64,000 nucleotides of DNA, from contig NZ_JAKFHA010000002.1 in NCBI RefSeq assembly GCF_021502675.1, positions 476,199 through 540,198 on the forward strand. The letters are read 5' to 3'. Of this stretch, positions 1 through 8,141 are shown in pieces. A model generated the notes under the pieces. The model saw only the letters and a list, made by a program, of their open reading frames with translations. It ran no database searches and was not told where the DNA came from. The position numbers were made by a program, and so were the translations under genes. Each line of letters opens with the position of its first letter. The first letter of the stretch is position 1. This DNA comes from Yinghuangia soli. GTDB lineage: Bacteria; Actinomycetota; Actinomycetes; Streptomycetales; Streptomycetaceae.

Positions 1-45
1 TTCCTGCACCTGGCCAGCATCCTCCTGTCGAGCAGGCTCAAATGA
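1..45 (+). CDS. C-terminal end of an upstream gene (partial)
   Basis: An open frame enters from the left edge and ends FLHLASILLSSRLK followed by TGA. Its stop shares the ATGA overlap with the glycosyltransferase start at 42, which is the usual sign of translational coupling in one operon. The residues are partly hydrophobic and end in basic residues, compatible with the tail of a membrane protein, but too little is present to name a family. Confidence 0.55.
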   Translation, partial: FLHLASILLSSRLK

Positions 46-992
46 CGACGCTTCCGATACAGCGCGCGGGTGCGCGCAAGAACCGCCGCGCGGCCCGCAA
101 GCTGCCCGCGCAGACCGCGCGCGACGTGACGCTCGGCGCGGTGGTCCTGACCCGCGGCGACCGGCCCGCCGAACTGACCGCGCTGCTGGCCTCGGTGGCC
201 GCGCAGCAGGGCAGCCCGATCCCGGTCGTGGTGGTGGCCAACGGCGCGCCCGCGCCCGAGGTGGGCAGCGCTCCGGGGCAGGTGCGGGCGATGTCCCTCG
301 ACGAGAACGTCGGCATACCGGCCGGCCGCAACGTCGGGGCGGCCGAACTCGACACCGACGTGGTGCTCTTCCTCGACGACGACGGGAACCTGCCCGACCC
401 GGCCGCCGCGGCCCTGCTGCGCGACGCCTTCGCCGAGGACCCCGAGCTGGGCATCGTCAGCTTCCGCATCGTCGACCCGGAGACCGGCACGACGCAGCGC
501 CGCCACGTGCCGCGCCTGCGGGTCGGCGACCCCGGCAAGTCCGGACCGGTCACCACGTTCCTCGGCGGGGCCTGCGCGATCCGCGCGGACGTCCTGGCCG
601 AGACCGGCGGCCTGCCGGACGCGTTCTTCTACGCGCACGAGGAGACCGACCTGGCCTGGCGGGCGCTGGACGCGGGCTGGGACGTCGAGTACCGCGCGGA
701 CGTCGTCCTGGAGCACCCGGCGACCTCGCCCGCCCGGCACGCGGTGTACCACCGCATGAACGCCCGGAACCGGGTCTGGCTGGCCCGCCGCAACCTGCCT
801 TGGCCGCTGGTGCCGGTCTACCTGGGCTCGTGGGTCGTGCTCACCGTGGCCCGCGGCTCCTCGCGGGCCGGGCTGCGCGCCTGGGCCGGGGGGTTCAAGG
901 AAGGCTGGCGCACGCCCTGCGGCCCCCGGCAGCCGATGGCCTGGCGCACCGTGTGGCGCATGACCAGGCTGGGCAGGCCACCGGTCATCTGA
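42..992 (+). CDS. Family 2 glycosyltransferase
   Basis: Probable inverting GT-A glycosyltransferase acting on a cell-surface polysaccharide or wall glycopolymer. After a basic N-terminal tail of about 28 residues, a Rossmann-type GT2 fold starts at VTLGAVVLTRGDRP. The metal and nucleotide-sugar binding DDD lies at residues 112-114 (VVLFLDDDGN), and the catalytic-loop HEETD motif at 199-203 matches the ED site of GT2 rhamnosyl-type enzymes. Length 316 aa is normal. The start overlaps the upstream stop by ATGA. An ABC-2 polysaccharide exporter follows 70 bp downstream, so the product is probably a polymer exported by that pair. Family is clear; donor and acceptor cannot be told. Confidence 0.85.
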   Translation: MTTLPIQRAGARKNRRAARKLPAQTARDVTLGAVVLTRGDRPAELTALLASVAAQQGSPIPVVVVANGAPAPEVGSAPGQVRAMSLDENVGIPAGRNVGAAELDTDVVLFLDDDGNLPDPAAAALLRDAFAEDPELGIVSFRIVDPETGTTQRRHVPRLRVGDPGKSGPVTTFLGGACAIRADVLAETGGLPDAFFYAHEETDLAWRALDAGWDVEYRADVVLEHPATSPARHAVYHRMNARNRVWLARRNLPWPLVPVYLGSWVVLTVARGSSRAGLRAWAGGFKEGWRTPCGPRQPMAWRTVWRMTRLGRPPVI

Positions 993-1061
993 CCGGACGA
1001 CCGCCGGTCCGCCCGGCGGCAAGTACCGCGACCAGGAACCGACTCGAACGAAAGCGTCAAC

Positions 1062-1979
1062 GTGGCCAATAGCGCGCAAGCCGACACCGTCCCCGCCGGC
1101 GGGCCTTCGGCCGACGGCGGCGGGATCCCGCTCGCCGAGCTCGCCGCCCGGCACAACCTGAGCGTCAGCGGTGCCCGGCCCAAGCTGCCCGCGTACATCC
1201 GGCAGCTGTGGCAGCGCCGCCACTTCATCGTGGCGTTCGCGAACGCCAAGACGCGGGCGTCGTACGCGACGGCGCGGCTCGGCCAGGTCTGGCAGATCCT
1301 CACCCCGCTGATGAACGCGGCGATCTACTACCTGGTCTTCGGCCTGATGCTGAAGAGCGACAAGGGTGTGGACAACTACGTGGCCTTCCTGGTCACCGGG
1401 ATGTTCATCTTCACCTTCACGCAGAGCGCGGTACTGGCCGGCACCCGCTCGATCAGCGACCAGCTGCCGCTGATCCGGGCCCTGCACTTCCCGCGCGCCT
1501 GCCTGCCGATCTCGTTCACCATCGTCCAGCTGCAGCAGCTGATGATCTCGATGGTCGTGCTGTGCGCGATCGTGCTGGGCACCGGGGAGCCGCTCACCGC
1601 CAACTGGCTGCTGCTGCTCCCGGCGCTGCTGCTGCAGTTCATGTTCAACGTCGGCCTCAGCATGATCGTCGCGCGGATCGGCGCGGAGATCACCGACATG
1701 AAGCAGCTGATGCCGTTCCTGCTGCGCACCTGGCTGTACGTCAGCGGCGTCTTCTACAGCATCGCGCACTTCGCCAAGGACGCCCCGGACTGGGTCCGCT
1801 GGATCCTGGAGGCCAACCCGGCCGCGGTGTACATCGAACTGGCCCGCGACGCACTCGTCGAGAGCCATGCACACGTCCCCATGCACACCTGGGCCCTGGC
1901 GGTCGGCTGGGCCTTCGTCGTGGGTGTCGGCGGATTCCTGTTCTTCTGGCAGGCGGAGGAGAAGTACGGCCGTGGCTGA
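1062..1979 (+). CDS. ABC-2 type polysaccharide exporter permease (TagG/Wzm-like)
   Basis: Integral membrane subunit of a polysaccharide or teichoic-acid exporter. The GTG start gives a roughly 50-residue hydrophilic N-terminus, then the ABC-2 motif region QRRHFIVAFANAKTRASY and about six hydrophobic segments, for example MNAAIYYLVFGLML, FLVTGMFIFTFTQSAVLAG and WALAVGWAFVVGVGGFLFFW. Length 305 aa is typical. The downstream ATPase starts inside its last codons (8-nt overlap), so the two are coupled. With the preceding glycosyltransferase and following PAP2 phosphatase this looks like a wall glycopolymer locus. Confidence 0.85.
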   Translation: MANSAQADTVPAGGPSADGGGIPLAELAARHNLSVSGARPKLPAYIRQLWQRRHFIVAFANAKTRASYATARLGQVWQILTPLMNAAIYYLVFGLMLKSDKGVDNYVAFLVTGMFIFTFTQSAVLAGTRSISDQLPLIRALHFPRACLPISFTIVQLQQLMISMVVLCAIVLGTGEPLTANWLLLLPALLLQFMFNVGLSMIVARIGAEITDMKQLMPFLLRTWLYVSGVFYSIAHFAKDAPDWVRWILEANPAAVYIELARDALVESHAHVPMHTWALAVGWAFVVGVGGFLFFWQAEEKYGRG

Positions 1980-2742
1980 TCGAATTGGCGACCCCACCGT
2001 CGTCGCGGACAACGTCCACCTGACCTACCGGGTCCACGGTGCGAGCTCGGGCAAGGGCAGCGCCACGTCCGCGTTCTCGCGCCTGGTCACCCGCAAGAAG
2101 GCGGCCGGCGTCACCGAGGTGCACGCGGTCCGCGGCGTCAGCTTCGTGGCCCGCCGCGGCGAGGCGATCGGCCTGATCGGCCGCAACGGCTCGGGCAAGA
2201 GCACGCTGCTGCGCTGCATCGCCGGACTGCTGCCGCCCACCGGGGGCAAGATCTACACCGACGGCCAGCCGTCGCTGCTCGGCGTCAACGCGGCGATGAT
2301 GAACGACCTGACCGGCGAGCGGAACATCGTGCTGGGCTGCCTCGCGATGGGCATGACCAAGCAGCAGGTCGCCGAGCACTACGACGAGATCGCGGCGTTC
2401 TCCGGCATGGACAACTACAACGGCAAGGACTTCACCCGGCTGCCGATGCGGACGTACTCGTCCGGCATGGCCGCCCGGCTGCGGTTCTCGATCGCCGCCG
2501 CGAAGTCGCACGACGTGCTGATGATCGACGAGGCGCTGGCCACCGGCGACCGCGACTTCCAGCTGCGCAGCGAGGCCCGGATCCGCGAGCTGCGCAAGGA
2601 GGCCGGCACGGTCTTCCTGGTCAGCCACGGCATGAAGTCGATCCGCGACACGTGCGAGCGGGTGATCTGGCTGGACGCCGGCAAGATCAAGATGGACGGG
2701 CCCACCGAAGAGGTCGTGGCGGCGTACGAGAAGGGCGTCTGA
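1972..2742 (+). CDS. ABC transporter ATPase, polysaccharide export (TagH/Wzt-like)
   Basis: ATP-hydrolysing subunit paired with the permease before it. The chosen GTG start (VADRIGDPTVVADN) overlaps the permease stop by 8 nt; the reading frame is open further upstream but that part is antisense-like sequence. It has 256 residues with Walker A GRNGSGKST at 70-78, the signature YSSGM at 162-166 in place of LSGGQ (typical of TagH/Wzt exporters), Walker B DVLMIDE at 181-187 and a switch histidine in VSHGMKS. It ends soon after the ATPase core, without the C-terminal carbohydrate-binding domain of some Wzt proteins. Confidence 0.88.
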   Translation: MADRIGDPTVVADNVHLTYRVHGASSGKGSATSAFSRLVTRKKAAGVTEVHAVRGVSFVARRGEAIGLIGRNGSGKSTLLRCIAGLLPPTGGKIYTDGQPSLLGVNAAMMNDLTGERNIVLGCLAMGMTKQQVAEHYDEIAAFSGMDNYNGKDFTRLPMRTYSSGMAARLRFSIAAAKSHDVLMIDEALATGDRDFQLRSEARIRELRKEAGTVFLVSHGMKSIRDTCERVIWLDAGKIKMDGPTEEVVAAYEKGV

Positions 2743-2852
2743 CGCCGCGGATTCCCTCGGCAGATTCCCTCGAATGACACCGACCGGGGCGGAACCGAAC
2801 CAGGCCTCCCAAGCGTGAACATCATGGACGAACCACTCGGGAGGTAATCCGC

Positions 2853-3506
2853 GTGTCCGTGTACGCCCTCAGTGCCGCGGCCGACACCGCCGCACCGCTC
2901 GCCGCCGGCGACAACATCGACGTCGACGTCCTCCAGGGCGTCAACGGGCTCGCCGACGACACCACCTGGGCGCACGGCTTCATGGAGTTCATGGGCGAGT
3001 ACGGCCTGCTGGCCGTGCTCGCCCTGCTGCTCGGCATCGGCTGGCTGCGGGCCCGCCGCCGCCCGGACCACGACGTGGCCATCGCGGGCATCATGTGGGC
3101 GCCCATCGCGGCGTTCCTCGCCGAACTGGCGAACATCCCGCTGCGCAACCTGGTCGACCGGCCGCGCCCGTTCTTCACGCACTCCGACATCACCGTGCTG
3201 GTGCAGGGCAAGGACGACCCGTCCTTCGCCTCCGACCATGCGCTGCTGACGATGTCGATCGCGGTGGCGCTGCTGCTCGTCGACCGGCAGCTCGGTGCGA
3301 TCGCGGTACTCGTCGCGGTGCTGCAGGGCTTCGCGCGACTGTACGTCGGCGTGCACTACCCGAGCGACATCCTGGGCGGATTCGCGCTCGGCACGCTGAT
3401 CGCGCTGGCACTGTCGCCGATCGCCCTGCGCGTCCTGCTGCCGCTGGTCCGGAGGGTCGAACAGACGTCCCTGCGCCCGCTCGTGGTGGCCGCGCCGGCC
3501 GCCTGA
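2853..3506 (+). CDS. PAP2-family membrane phosphatase
   Basis: Membrane phosphatase of the PAP2 superfamily, likely acting on a lipid (undecaprenyl) pyrophosphate or phosphatidate at the outer face of the membrane. The three catalytic motifs are visible: RNLVDRPRP at 98-106, PSFASDH at 123-129 and ARLYVGVHYPSD at 161-172, with the two catalytic histidines in the last two. Four to five hydrophobic segments surround them. A strong ribosome site (gggaggtaa) precedes the GTG start. It lies 110 bp after the exporter ATPase, so lipid-carrier recycling for the same pathway is reasonable but inferred. Confidence 0.85.
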   Translation: MSVYALSAAADTAAPLAAGDNIDVDVLQGVNGLADDTTWAHGFMEFMGEYGLLAVLALLLGIGWLRARRRPDHDVAIAGIMWAPIAAFLAELANIPLRNLVDRPRPFFTHSDITVLVQGKDDPSFASDHALLTMSIAVALLLVDRQLGAIAVLVAVLQGFARLYVGVHYPSDILGGFALGTLIALALSPIALRVLLPLVRRVEQTSLRPLVVAAPAA

Positions 3507-3697
3507 TCCGCGCCCGCGCCACACGGTCGGGGCAATATCCCCGAATCCCACCCGGAGCACCGGACACTCCTGCCAGACTCACCGGGTCCGGTGATCGGAT
3601 CATCATCCGAGGCGTCACCCCTCCGCGCCCGCCGGACGGCCGCTCTCGCGCGGCTGCCGTCCCGTGGCCGCGCCCGCCATTCCCGAGGGGTTTCGCC

Positions 3698-4375
3698 GTG
3701 TCCGTTTCCGTTCCCCGATCCGTCCGGGCCGCCGCGTCGGCCGCAATGTCGGCGGCAGTGCTCGGTGCCGTCCTGGCCACCGCCGGCCCGGCTGCCGCCA
3801 CGACCGCGCCGGACCCCGGCAAGCCGCCGCTGCCGGGCACCGACCAGGTCGAACGCACCCTGCGCGACGTCGTCGACCTGCAACTCCTGCAGCCCACCTG
3901 CGGCCAGCCCGGTGCGCTCACCGTCGCCGCGGTCGAGGCGCTGCGCACCATCGGCGTGGAGGCCAAGGCGACCGGCCTGCCGAAGCTCGACCTGGGCCCG
4001 CTCGGGTGGGTCGGCATCGGCACCCAGTATCCGGGCCGCGCCGTCGCCCTCGAACTCCACCTGCTGCCGGGCGGACCCGCGCCGGTGAACCTGACGATCG
4101 GTGAGAAGGCGTGCCCGCGCGGCACGGTGCCCACCGCCGGCACACCCACCGCGACCGCCACCGGGAAGAGCACCGCGACGCCCGGCACCGCCGCGCCGGC
4201 GCCCCGCACGCCGACCGCGACGGCGTCCGCGGCGAAGCCGGCCGCTCCCGTGCCGGCCGGTCTCGCCGAGACCGGCGCCGGATCCCCGGCGTGGCCGTAC
4301 GCGGCAGCCGGGGCCGTGCTGTTCGCCGCCGGACTCGCCGCCGCGGCAGTCGCCCGGCGGCGCCGAATGCGCTGA
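3698..4375 (+). CDS. Secreted LAETG sortase substrate (wall-anchored protein)
   Basis: The GTG start is preceded by a GAGGGG ribosome site and gives a 225-residue protein. Residues 1-35 form a signal peptide ending around GPAAATTA. A small globular part (about 40-145) holds two cysteines (PTCGQ and EKACP) that could form a disulfide. A Thr/Pro/Ala-rich linker follows. The C-terminus has LAETG, a hydrophobic stretch and RRRRMR, the standard cell-wall sorting signal. LAxTG is the motif used by class E sortases of high-GC actinobacteria (established knowledge). No sortase gene is in the window. The function of the exposed domain is unknown. Confidence 0.8.
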   Translation: MSVSVPRSVRAAASAAMSAAVLGAVLATAGPAAATTAPDPGKPPLPGTDQVERTLRDVVDLQLLQPTCGQPGALTVAAVEALRTIGVEAKATGLPKLDLGPLGWVGIGTQYPGRAVALELHLLPGGPAPVNLTIGEKACPRGTVPTAGTPTATATGKSTATPGTAAPAPRTPTATASAAKPAAPVPAGLAETGAGSPAWPYAAAGAVLFAAGLAAAAVARRRRMR

Positions 4376-4456
4376 CCGCCGCGCGGACGAGGCTGCGCCG
4401 TGCACACGGAGTTGGGTACGGTCTGGTGGAGGCGCCGGGTACACACGCGGCGCCTC

Positions 4457-4479
4457 CACGGCGGGTACCGCACGCCGTG
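4457..4479. promoter_or_regulatory. Short inverted repeat before the GntR gene
   Basis: CACGGCG and CGCCGTG form a perfect 7-bp inverted repeat with a 9-nt centre, 23 bp before the GntR-family start. Such a position suits an autoregulatory operator, but the arms are GC-only and could occur by chance. Confidence 0.3.
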
Positions 4480-4501
4480 TCACGGAGGGACTTGAGACGG
4501 C

Positions 4502-5236
4502 ATGGACGAGGCGGACGCGGGGGACAGGGGCGATTCCGTCGCAGACGCGGCGCGCCTGGGCGAACGCCTGAGCCTGCGCGAACAAGTGGCCCGGGCGATC
4601 CGCGCGGCGCTGGTGGCCGGCGAGATGCGCCCCGGCGTGGTCTACTCCGCGCCCGGCCTCGCGACCCGGTTCGGGGTGTCCGCCACCCCGGTCCGCGAGG
4701 CGCTCCTCGACCTGGCCAAGGACGGCCTCGTCGAGCCGGTCCGCAACAAGGGGTTCCGGGTCTGCGCGCTGTCCGCGCGCGACGCCGACGAGATCCACCG
4801 GCTGCGCCGCCTGCTCGAGGTCCCGACCGTCGCGGACCTGGCCCGGGACGGCTGCGCGGATGCGCTGCCGATGCTCCGCGGCCTCGCCGACGACATCGTG
4901 GCGGCCGCGAAGCGCGGCGATCCGCTCGAGTACGTGGCGGCCGACCAGCGGTTCCACACCTGCCTGTTGGAGCTGGCCGGCAATGCCCGGCTGCTCCGCA
5001 TCGTGGTCGAACTGCGGTCCCAGGCAAGGCTTTACCGGTTGCGCACCCTGCTGGAGCGCGGCGAGGTCGGGCAAGCGGCCGACGAGCACCACGAGTTGCT
5101 CGACCACATCGAGGCGCGCGACCCGGCGGCCGCGGCTCGGCTGATGGAGCGTCACCTCACCTGGTCGCGCCGGATGGAGCCCGAGGAGTCCGCGGTGCCG
5201 GCCGCGGGCGGCATCCCCGGCGAGGACTTCGCGTAG
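4502..5236 (+). CDS. GntR-family regulator, FadR/FCD subfamily
   Basis: DNA-binding transcription factor of 244 aa. The winged helix spans roughly residues 22-90: LREQVARAIRAALVAGEM, then the recognition part LATRFGVSATPVREALLDLAKDGLV, a strong GntR match. Residues 95-225 form an all-helical FCD ligand-binding domain with the usual metal-site histidines (DQRFHTCLLELAGN, DEHHELLDHI, MERHLTW). Ligand and targets are unknown; adjacent genes are not catabolic, so no substrate can be inferred. Confidence 0.88.
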   Translation: MDEADAGDRGDSVADAARLGERLSLREQVARAIRAALVAGEMRPGVVYSAPGLATRFGVSATPVREALLDLAKDGLVEPVRNKGFRVCALSARDADEIHRLRRLLEVPTVADLARDGCADALPMLRGLADDIVAAAKRGDPLEYVAADQRFHTCLLELAGNARLLRIVVELRSQARLYRLRTLLERGEVGQAADEHHELLDHIEARDPAAAARLMERHLTWSRRMEPEESAVPAAGGIPGEDFA

Positions 5237-5403
5237 TCCCGGCGCCCGGGCGGGTCAGGCCGTCCGGAGGAATTTCCGGCCGGGTCCCCGTGTCCCCGCG
5301 CCCCCTGGCTCGTTGCGCCCCTTGAACGGTGCCGCGCGCCCTTGACAAGCCCGCGCCCGTCGGCCGTCCGGGTCAATGCAGCTTGTCCGCAGGGAGTCGT
5401 GGG

Positions 5404-6264
5404 ATGAAGTTCCGGATCGTGCTCGCCGGCGTATGCGCCGGCACCCTGGGGCTGACCGGCTGCGGCGGATCAGGGGACGGTGCGCGGCCGGCCGCGAAGG
5501 GCTCGCCGGACGCGGTCGCCGCGGTCAAGGCGGCGGCCCAGCGCACGGTGGACGCCGGGAGTTCGCGGACCCGCACCACCATGACCATGGAGTCCGGCGG
5601 CCGCACGGTGGTGCTCACCGGCGAAGGGCTGTTCGACTACCGCCGCCGGATCGGCACGGTGAGCCTGCAGGTGCCCAAGGACTCCGGGATCACCGGCCCG
5701 CTGCAGGAGATCGTCACGCCCGAGGCGCTCTACATGAAGAACGCCACGCCGGGGGTGCCGGCCGACAAGTGGGTGCGCATCGACGTCCAGGGCCTGGCCG
5801 ACGGCAACCTGCTGAGCGGCGGCAGCGCGGACCCGAGCACGTCCTTCGAAATACTGCGCGGCGTGAACGACGACGTCGTGCTGGTCGGACCGGTGAAGCT
5901 CGGCGGCGAGGACGTGAAGCACTACAAGGGCACGCTCGACCTCAAGAAGGCGCACGACGCGACCCCGCAGCACCTCCGGGCGCCGCTCGCCGCGGCGCTG
6001 AAGAGCTTTGCCAGCACCACGATTCCGTTCGAGGTGTACCTCGACGGGCAGGGCCGGCTGCGCAAGGTGCAGGAGGAGTTCAACCTCGCCGCAGGCGGCC
6101 AGGCGCAGGCCGGCAAGGGCGCGGATCCGCAGACCGCCCGGGTGGTATCGGCCGCCGAACTCTACGAGTTCGGGGTCTCGGTGGACGTCCAGGCGCCGCG
6201 TCCCGAGGATCTGTACATCGCCCCGGCAGCCTCCGCCTCGCCGCCCGCGAGCCGCAAGCCCTGA
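5404..6264 (+). CDS. Secreted lipoprotein, LppX/LprG-like fold
   Basis: Predicted lipoprotein of 286 aa. ATG at 5404 with an AGGGAG ribosome site 8 nt upstream was chosen; upstream in-frame sequence is unrelated. The signal peptide MKFRIVLAGVCAGTLGL ends in the lipobox LTGC, with Cys20 as lipidation site. The mature part alternates helices and strands (AAQRTVDAGSSRTRTTMTM, then GEGLFDYRRRIGTVSLQV) as in LppX/LprAFG-type or LolA-like lipid-binding proteins, which would place it at the outer face of the membrane. Ligand unknown; family assignment is by overall pattern only. Confidence 0.7.
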   Translation: MKFRIVLAGVCAGTLGLTGCGGSGDGARPAAKGSPDAVAAVKAAAQRTVDAGSSRTRTTMTMESGGRTVVLTGEGLFDYRRRIGTVSLQVPKDSGITGPLQEIVTPEALYMKNATPGVPADKWVRIDVQGLADGNLLSGGSADPSTSFEILRGVNDDVVLVGPVKLGGEDVKHYKGTLDLKKAHDATPQHLRAPLAAALKSFASTTIPFEVYLDGQGRLRKVQEEFNLAAGGQAQAGKGADPQTARVVSAAELYEFGVSVDVQAPRPEDLYIAPAASASPPASRKP

Positions 6265-6507
6265 CCGGCGCCGCGCGGCGTACTGCCGCCGCGGCACGGC
6301 CGCGGTGCCGGACCGGGACCGTATGTTCCGCTTCCGCCGTGCGCCGGTGGTGCGCCGCCTGCCGGGCCAGCGCGCACCGCGGCCGCGGGCGGTACGCAAA
6401 TGGCCCATGCGTGTCATGCGCGCCCCGGCCGCGCGACTCTAGGCTGGGTTCGCCCGGCCGGGCGGATGAACCGCCCGCCCGATGCCCAAGCCGAGGAGGT
6501 GGTGTGG

Positions 6508-6714
6508 GTGACACCGTTCTCTGATGTGCGCCTGCACGACCTCGTGGCGTTCGACGAGATCGAGCTCTACGGCGAGCTGATCATCGCCGCCTCGCAGAGC
6601 GACGGACCGCTGACCCCCGCGGAGATCGACGCGGTCCTGGGCATCGGCACCGTGCACCCGGGCGGCCGGAGTTCGGCCCGGAACGAGCTGCACGGCGGCT
6701 GCGTCCGCGACTGA
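6508..6714 (+). CDS. Small acidic hypothetical protein
   Basis: A 68-residue protein from GTG 6508, with a GAGGAGG ribosome site 8 nt upstream. It begins MTPFSDVRLHDLVAF and contains an acidic amphipathic core, EIELYGELIIAASQSDG followed by LTPAEIDAVLGI, then a disordered tail. It reads like a conserved actinobacterial small protein of two or three helices. No catalytic or metal-binding pattern is visible. Function unknown. It converges on csoR with a hairpin between. Confidence 0.6.
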   Translation: MTPFSDVRLHDLVAFDEIELYGELIIAASQSDGPLTPAEIDAVLGIGTVHPGGRSSARNELHGGCVRD

Positions 6715-6760
6715 CCCGGCGGGCGGGCCCGCCGCGGCGCAGCAGACGTACCGGTCAAAG

Positions 6761-6778
6761 CCGGTCTCCACAGACCGG
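6761..6778. terminator. Hairpin between convergent genes
   Basis: CCGGTCT, loop CCAC, AGACCGG forms a perfect 7-bp stem between the small acidic protein (+) and csoR (-). No T-run follows, as is common in this genus. Confidence 0.45.
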
Positions 6779-6784
6779 AATCGG

Positions 6785-7150
6785 TCAGGATCGGACGAGC
6801 CGGGCGATCGCCTGCGAGGCTTCCTTCACCTTTGCGTCGGCCTCGGGGCCGCCCTGCTCGACCGCGTGCGCGACACAATGGGCGAGGTGCTCCTCGAGCA
6901 TGCTGAGCGCGAAGGCCTGCAGCGCCTTGGTGGCGGCCGAGACCTGGGTCAGCACGTCGATGCAGTACTCGTCCTCGGTGACCATGCGCTGCAGCCCGCG
7001 GACCTGGCCCTCGACGCGGCGCAGCCGCTTGAGGTGCTCGTCCTTGCGGGGGCTGTAGCCGTGCTTGGCGGTGGTGCCGGCGGTCCCGTGGCAGGAGTCC
7101 GCGGCGCCGGTCTCGGGTGCGGCCTTCGCGTCGACCGTCGTCTCGTCCAT
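6785..7150 (-). CDS. csoR: CsoR-family copper-sensing repressor
   Basis: Metal-sensitive repressor (DUF156 fold), 121 aa from ATG 7150. The helical core KRLRRVEGQVRGLQRMV is diagnostic, and the Cu(I) site residues follow: Cys in EDEYCIDVL, then His and Cys in EEHLAHCVAH, matching the C-H-C ligand set of CsoR. The N-terminus has an extra Cys/His (DSCHG) in a flexible region. The gene stands alone; no copA or copZ is beside it. A canonical operator lies 12 bp upstream, which indicates autoregulation. Copper is the likely effector by family; RcnR/FrmR specificities are less fitting. Confidence 0.88.
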   Translation of the reverse strand: MDETTVDAKAAPETGAADSCHGTAGTTAKHGYSPRKDEHLKRLRRVEGQVRGLQRMVTEDEYCIDVLTQVSAATKALQAFALSMLEEHLAHCVAHAVEQGGPEADAKVKEASQAIARLVRS

Positions 7151-7161
7151 GCCCGCCAATT

Positions 7162-7176
7162 TACCCCCGGGGGGTA
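7162..7176. promoter_or_regulatory. CsoR operator
   Basis: TACCCCC followed by GGGGGGTA is the pseudo-palindromic CsoR box of actinobacteria, placed 12 bp upstream of the csoR start. Repressor bound here would block csoR transcription until copper is bound. Confidence 0.8.
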
Positions 7177-7517
7177 TTTTCGGCAAGTACCGCACCGGGT
7201 CCCGGCGGTGTCTGCGCAGGTGGCCGCAGCCCGGCCTGCCGAGTGTGACATGGGCAACATGTGGCGCCGGAGGGGAACTCGGTGACCCGGACGGCTGAAC
7301 GACCCCTACTCTTCTCAATGCGACGGGCGTGTGCCGCCCCGGAGCGGCATCTTCCGGTTCGCCGGGTGCTCCGGAGCGGATGCAGGTCCGTCGCGGTGCG
7401 CGTGCGGTCTGTTACGCCCGGGTACCAGCAGGTCGGCGCGGCGTCCCCCGGATTGTTTTCCGGCCCTGGCGAGCGCCTAGCATCGTCAGGACCGCATTCC
7501 TCATCCCGGAGATCTCT
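7177..7517. other. Intergenic region between csoR and the Pit operon
   Basis: The 341 bp carry no convincing gene. The Pit-operon promoter should lie near its right end; TAGCAT at 7478-7483 is a possible -10 with no clear -35. A minus-strand GTTC-containing stretch at 7269-7301 was considered as a PHO box and not accepted. Confidence 0.4.
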
Positions 7518-8138
7518 GTGCGATTGCGTCTGACCCCCAGGGAGACGAGCTTCTACGACATGTTCGCCACTGCGGCGGACAACTTGGTCACCGGATCCAA
7601 GCTCCTCACCGAGCTTCTCGGCGCCGACGTCTCCGCACGACCGGAGATCGCGGAGCGGATGCGGGCGGCCGAGCACGCCGGCGACAACGCGACCCACGCG
7701 ATTCTCAGCCAGCTCAACTCGTCGTTCATCACGCCCTTCGACCGCGAGGACATCTACACCCTCGCGTCCCAGCTCGACGACGTCATGGACTACATGGACG
7801 AGGCCGTCGACCTGGTCGTGCTGTACCAGCTGGACGAACTGCCCGCGCAGATCGCGGACCAGATCGAGGTGCTGGTGCGGGCCGCCGAGCTCACCGCCGA
7901 GGTGATGCCGCGCCTGCGCACGATGAAGGACCTCACCGAGTACTGGATCGAGGTCAACCGCCTCGAGAACCAGGCCGACCAGGTGCACCGCAAGCTCCTG
8001 GCGCACCTGTTCAGCGGCAAGTACGACGCGCTCACCGTGCTCAAGCTCAAGGGCATCGTGGACGCGCTCGAAGAGGCCGCGGACAGTTTCGAGCACGTCG
8101 CGAACACCATCGAGACCATCGCGGTCAAGGAGTCCTGA
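7518..8138 (+). CDS. DUF47/PhoU-like protein, Pit accessory
   Basis: A 206-residue, all-helical DUF47 protein related to PhoU, started at GTG 7518 (VRLRLTPRETSFYDMF, as in streptomycete relatives). Two PhoU-like helical repeats are seen, with metal-cluster type acidic motifs (ERMRAAEHAGDNATH, FDREDIYTLASQLDDVMDYMDEA, EVNRLENQADQVHRK). The transporter gene starts 3 bp after its stop, so the two are one operon. DUF47 proteins paired with Pit are thought to gate low-affinity phosphate uptake; cytoplasmic, at the membrane. Confidence 0.85.
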   Translation: MRLRLTPRETSFYDMFATAADNLVTGSKLLTELLGADVSARPEIAERMRAAEHAGDNATHAILSQLNSSFITPFDREDIYTLASQLDDVMDYMDEAVDLVVLYQLDELPAQIADQIEVLVRAAELTAEVMPRLRTMKDLTEYWIEVNRLENQADQVHRKLLAHLFSGKYDALTVLKLKGIVDALEEAADSFEHVANTIETIAVKES

Positions 8139-8141
8139 CCG

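Noticed and set aside
3356-5155. Minus-strand open frame opposite the LAETG and GntR genes
   Set aside because: Composition is Arg/Pro/Ala-rich shadow sequence; the plus-strand proteins have clear motifs.
7269-7301. Minus-strand PHO-like stretch (GTTCAGCCGTC, CGGGTCACCGA, GTTCCCCTCCG)
   Set aside because: Only one unit has the full GTTCA core and the third breaks the consensus; it faces csoR, which has its own operator.
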